From: LMUY01 sp965198565
Lineage (GTDB): Bacteria > Pseudomonadota > Alphaproteobacteria > Acetobacterales > Acetobacteraceae
DNA length: 64,000 nucleotides
Assembly (NCBI GenBank): GCA_965198565.1
Contig: OZ240665.1
Coordinates: forward strand, 1,550,001-1,614,000
Direction: 5' to 3'
Below are positions 61,357 to 64,000 of this stretch, one piece after another (position 1 is the stretch's first letter; each line of letters opens with the position of its first letter). Below the pieces are notes generated by a model that had not been told where the DNA came from, did no database searches, and worked only from the letters and a program-made list of their open reading frames with translations. Both the position numbers and the translations under genes were made by a program.

Positions 61357-61458
61357 ATGGCGATACTTAACCCTGATCACCTGTTTGATCAGGCGGATAA
61401 GTTGGTTGCTCCACCACAAGCTGGACCCCCGCGACAAGTCGACTTGAGACGAGCGCGC
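61357..61458 (+). pseudogene. 5' fragment of a HEPN-like gene
   Basis: MAILNPDHLFDQADKLVA, then PPRQVDLRRA, is like the start of a small family of HEPN-type proteins in which the next residues would be (I/V)SxAYYALFH. Here the sequence turns unrelated after DLRRA. A preceding frame ends AIVDFATEDEPMSDGDT at 61370 and may be the tail of its usual upstream partner. The region 61212-61497 otherwise holds nothing I can identify. Confidence 0.35.
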
Positions 61459-61497
61459 GGTTCGGGCGTGCGAGCCAGGGACGCAGAAAAGCGTTTC

Positions 61498-62298
61498 TCA
61501 CCCTCCTTCCTTGCCCACCTCGCTAAACAAGCTCCCCCGCGCCATGTCGCCGATGATGCGGCGCGCCGCCTCCGCCGGGTCGGCCGCCCTCACCACGGGC
61601 CGGCCCACCACCAGGTAGTCGGCACCGCGAGCGACCGCCTCGCTTGGGGTCGCGGTGCGGGCTTGGTCGCCAGCCGCGTCGCCGGGTAGGCGGATGCCGG
61701 GGGTCACGACAACAATGTCCCGCCCAGCCGCCGCTCGCAGCGCCTGGATGTCATCGGCGGCGGAGGCGATGATCCCGGCGCAGCCCGCCTCGGCCGCCAG
61801 CCGGGTCCGGTGCCGCACCAAGCTCGCGACATCCAAGCGGTAGCCGCTGGCCTGCAGCGCCGCATCGTCCAGGCTGGTCAGCACCGTCACCGCCAGGATG
61901 CCGAGCGGCGACCCGGCGGCGCCCGCCACCGCCGCCGCCATCACCTGCGGCTCGGCATGCACGGTGAGGAAGCGGGCACCGCGCTGGGCGATGCTGGCCG
62001 CACCGTGCCGCACCGTCTCGCCGATGTCGTGCAGCTTGTAGTCGAGAAACAACGACAGCCCGGCGGCGGTGAGTTGGTCGACCAGCGCGTCCGCGCCGGG
62101 CTGGAACAGCAGCCACATGCCGAGCTTGTAGAACGAGACGGTGCCGTCCAGCGCGTCCACCAGGCGGCGGGCGTCGTTCAAGGTGGGAACGTCGAGGGCC
62201 ACGATGAGGCGGTCCTCGATGCAGGTGCTGTTCTGCCTCTTTGAGGGGGCAGGCGTGAGGGGTGCGCTGCCTCGATCGTGCGTGGCCGGGGCCCTCAC
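61498..62298 (-). CDS. pyrF: Orotidine 5'-phosphate decarboxylase
   Basis: An OMP decarboxylase, the last step of UMP synthesis. The catalytic DxKxxD array is D86, K88, D91 (LDYKLHDIGETV), with IVALDVPTLNDA near the N-terminus and VVVTPGIRLPGDAAGDQ later. Core length is about 240 residues. The only in-frame standard start before the core is a GTG at 62298, which lies inside a REP-like repeat, giving 27 extra residues. A non-standard start nearer IEDRLIVALD is possible. Confidence 0.92.
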   Translation of the reverse strand: MRAPATHDRGSAPLTPAPSKRQNSTCIEDRLIVALDVPTLNDARRLVDALDGTVSFYKLGMWLLFQPGADALVDQLTAAGLSLFLDYKLHDIGETVRHGAASIAQRGARFLTVHAEPQVMAAAVAGAAGSPLGILAVTVLTSLDDAALQASGYRLDVASLVRHRTRLAAEAGCAGIIASAADDIQALRAAAGRDIVVVTPGIRLPGDAAGDQARTATPSEAVARGADYLVVGRPVVRAADPAEAARRIIGDMARGSLFSEVGKEGG

Positions 62299-62323
62299 CC
62301 AACCCTCTCCCAGAGGGAGAGGG
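62291..62323. repeat. REP-like repeat at the pyrF 5' end
   Basis: A single copy identical in its core (CCCTCTCCC-AGA-GGGAGAGGG) to the one at 26302, followed by CTTTT. It overlaps the apparent GTG start of pyrF. Confidence 0.85.
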
Positions 62324-62376
62324 CTTTTGAGCGGGCCGATTTACGTGTTCGCCTGCTCGTCAGCCGGCGGGTTCGG

Positions 62377-63786
62377 TCAATGCCCGGCATTGGTCCCGGA
62401 GAAATCGGGTGCGGCCAGGCCAGACGCCTCGAGTTGCGCAGAAAGGTCAGCCTTGAGCCGCTCCAAGCCGGCTTCGCTGGTGGCTTCGCAGCGCGCGACC
62501 AGCACGGCCTGAGTGTTGGAGGCGCGCAACAGCCACCAGCCGTCCTCGGTGCTCACACGCACGCCATCGATGTCGGCCACCGTGGCGCCGGCCTCCTTCA
62601 ACCGCGCCGCCACCTCTGCAATCACGCCGAACTTGCGGGTGTCCGGGCAGTCGAAGCGCAGCTCCGGCGTGTTGATCACGTGCGGCAGCGCCTCGCGTAC
62701 CGCCGACAGCGGCGTCTCCAGCCGGGCCAGGATGCCGAGCAGGCGAACGGCGGCATAGAGCGCGTCGTCGAAGCCATACCAGCGGTCGGCGAAGAACACG
62801 TGGCCGCTCATCTCGCCCGCGAGCGGGGAGCCGGTCTCCGCCATCTTGGCCTTGATCAGCGAATGCCCGGTCTTCCACATCAGCGGGGTGCCGCCGGCGC
62901 GCGCCACCTCGTCGAACAGCACCTGGCTCGCCTTCACGTCGGCGATGATGGTGCCCTTGGGATGGTTCTTGAGCACGTCCCGCGCCAGGATCACCAGGAG
63001 CTGGTCGCCAAACAGCATCTCGCCCTTGTCGTCCACCGCGCCGATGCGGTCGGCGTCGCCATCGAAGGCGATGCCCACGTCGGCGCCTTGCTCGCGCACG
63101 GCGGCAATCAATTGCTCGAGGTTCTTCGGCACCGTCGGGTCGGGGTGGTGGGCGGGGAAGTTGCCGTCGATCTTGCCGTTCAGCACCGTGTGCTTGCCCG
63201 GCAGGGTACGAACCAGCCGCTGCAACACGTCGCCGGCGGCGCCGTTGCCGTTGTCCCACACCACGTTGAGGATGCGGTCGCCGCCATCCCAGTCGCTGAT
63301 CAGCCGGGTGATGTAGTCGCTCATCACATCCACGTCGCGAACGCTGCCCGGCGTCTCTGCCACGACGTCGCCGGCAGCGGCTATGGTGCCGATCTGGGCG
63401 ATCTGCGCGCCGAAGAACGGCTTGCGGCCCAGCATCATCTTGAAGCCGTTGTAGTCGGGCGGGTTGTGGCTGCCGGTCACCATCACCGCGCCGGCCGTCT
63501 CCATGGTGGTGGCGGTGTAATACAGCATCGGCGTCGGGCACAGGCCCACGCGCAACACTTCCAACCCGCATTCGACCAGGCCGCGCACCAGTTCGGGCTC
63601 GAGCGCGGGGGAGGAGAGCCGGCCGTCGAACCCCACCGCGACCGTCTTACCGCCGCCGCGCGCCACGATGGTGCCGAAGCAGCGGCCGATGGCGTATGCG
63701 TCCGCCGGGTGCAGGGTGCGGCCGACGACCCCGCGAATATCGTATTCCCGCAGCGAAGTGGGGTCGAAGTCGTGGCGAAAGCTCAT
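62377..63786 (-). CDS. Phosphomannomutase/phosphoglucomutase
   Basis: A 469-residue alpha-D-phosphohexomutase interconverting mannose or glucose 1- and 6-phosphates. The phosphoserine is S106 in TGSHNPP, the magnesium loop is DGDADR (242-247), and GEMSGHVFF is the sugar-binding loop. This AlgC/PgmG-type enzyme would supply GDP-mannose and UDP-glucose precursors for the exopolysaccharide. It lies beside galU. Confidence 0.94.
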   Translation of the reverse strand: MSFRHDFDPTSLREYDIRGVVGRTLHPADAYAIGRCFGTIVARGGGKTVAVGFDGRLSSPALEPELVRGLVECGLEVLRVGLCPTPMLYYTATTMETAGAVMVTGSHNPPDYNGFKMMLGRKPFFGAQIAQIGTIAAAGDVVAETPGSVRDVDVMSDYITRLISDWDGGDRILNVVWDNGNGAAGDVLQRLVRTLPGKHTVLNGKIDGNFPAHHPDPTVPKNLEQLIAAVREQGADVGIAFDGDADRIGAVDDKGEMLFGDQLLVILARDVLKNHPKGTIIADVKASQVLFDEVARAGGTPLMWKTGHSLIKAKMAETGSPLAGEMSGHVFFADRWYGFDDALYAAVRLLGILARLETPLSAVREALPHVINTPELRFDCPDTRKFGVIAEVAARLKEAGATVADIDGVRVSTEDGWWLLRASNTQAVLVARCEATSEAGLERLKADLSAQLEASGLAAPDFSGTNAGH

Positions 63787-63808
63787 GCGCCGGCTCCCCT
63801 TTTTAGAC

Positions 63809-64000
63809 TCAGTCTTGATACTTGCGCAGGAACGCGCGCACCGCCGGGCCCAAATCCGGCCGCACCAGGGCGAAGGCGATCTGCGCCTCGAGGAAGCCGA
63901 CCTTGTCGCCGCAGTCGAACCGCTCGCCCTCGTAGCGCAGGCCGTGGAACGGCTGTTTGCCGATCAGCTTGGCCATCGCGTCGGTGAGCTGCACCTCGTT
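63809..64000 (-). CDS. galU: UTP-glucose-1-phosphate uridylyltransferase, 3' end only
   Basis: The last 63 codons are present; the rest lies beyond the window's right edge. NEVQLTDAMAKLIGKQPFHG, then RYEGERFDCGDKVGFLEA, is the conserved C-terminal part of GalU, which makes UDP-glucose. It sits 22 bases upstream of the phosphohexomutase gene, a pairing that suits UDP-glucose supply. Confidence 0.93.
   Translation of the reverse strand, partial: NEVQLTDAMAKLIGKQPFHGLRYEGERFDCGDKVGFLEAQIAFALVRPDLGPAVRAFLRKYQD

Overview
The window is high-GC DNA from an alphaproteobacterium, most likely of the acetic-acid-bacterium family (Acetobacteraceae, Rhodospirillales/Acetobacterales). This rests on the gene orders rpmH-rnpA-yidD-yidC, mreB-mreC-mreD-mrdA-rodA and trpG-trpD-trpC-moaC-moeA-lexA, and on an alphaproteobacterial SOS box (GAAC-N7-GAAC) in front of lexA. 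No rRNA gene or CRISPR array is present. One tRNA gene (Thr, GGT) is seen. The assignment comes from recognition of families and synteny, not from a search.

Layout. 1-7.7 kb is core cell machinery, mostly on the minus strand: the 5' end of yidC, yidD, rnpA, rpmH, then the rod-shape/elongasome operon. 7.7-9.4 kb holds a sodium:solute symporter with its DUF3311 partner. 9.4-14.9 kb is accessory: a PIN toxin/Phd antitoxin pair, a small alpha-beta-barrel-like protein, a frameshifted IS1111-group element, an unknown gene with a PD-(D/E)XK-like motif, and an IS630 element with clear ends. 14.9-21.4 kb returns to housekeeping (MFS transporter, rppH, divergent polysaccharide deacetylase, ctpA, EnvC-like protein, PAP2-like protein, molbindin). 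21.5-30.1 kb has tRNA-Thr, a glycosyltransferase, a polar-amino-acid ABC operon behind two tandem sigma-54 promoters, and a Rieske oxygenase/ferredoxin/flavin-oxidoreductase operon resembling those that demethylate betaines.

30.2-45.2 kb is an exopolysaccharide cluster: flippase, polymerase/ligase, four glycosyltransferases and a Wzc-type tyrosine kinase. It faces an 875-bp gap and a two-gene secreted cassette whose larger member (1101 aa) looks like a phage tailspike or pectin-lyase-fold protein. 45.2-50.2 kb is trpGDC-moaC-moeA-lexA. 50.2-50.8 kb is a decayed MFS gene tail split by a small palindromic element whose removal restores the frame. 50.8-55.0 kb carries an NADP-dependent reductase, dnaB, and coxG-coxD. 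An AT-richer PIN-domain gene follows where coxE would be expected. 56.7-61.2 kb holds a RodZ-C-like membrane protein and two orphan solute-binding proteins. 61.5-64 kb has pyrF, a phosphomannomutase/phosphoglucomutase, and the 3' end of galU. The last two would supply sugar nucleotides for the exopolysaccharide.

A palindromic REP-like repeat (core CCCTCTCCC...GGGAGAGGG plus a GTGAGGGTG tail) occurs about ten times, three times as inverted pairs. It forms the C-terminal codons of two genes, supplies the only obvious start codon of a third, and forms one intrinsic terminator. Best candidates for undescribed biology are the tailspike-like secreted pair, the PIN/coiled-coil gene in the truncated cox locus, the PD-(D/E)XK-like gene between two insertion sequences, and the tandem sigma-54 control of the ABC operon.
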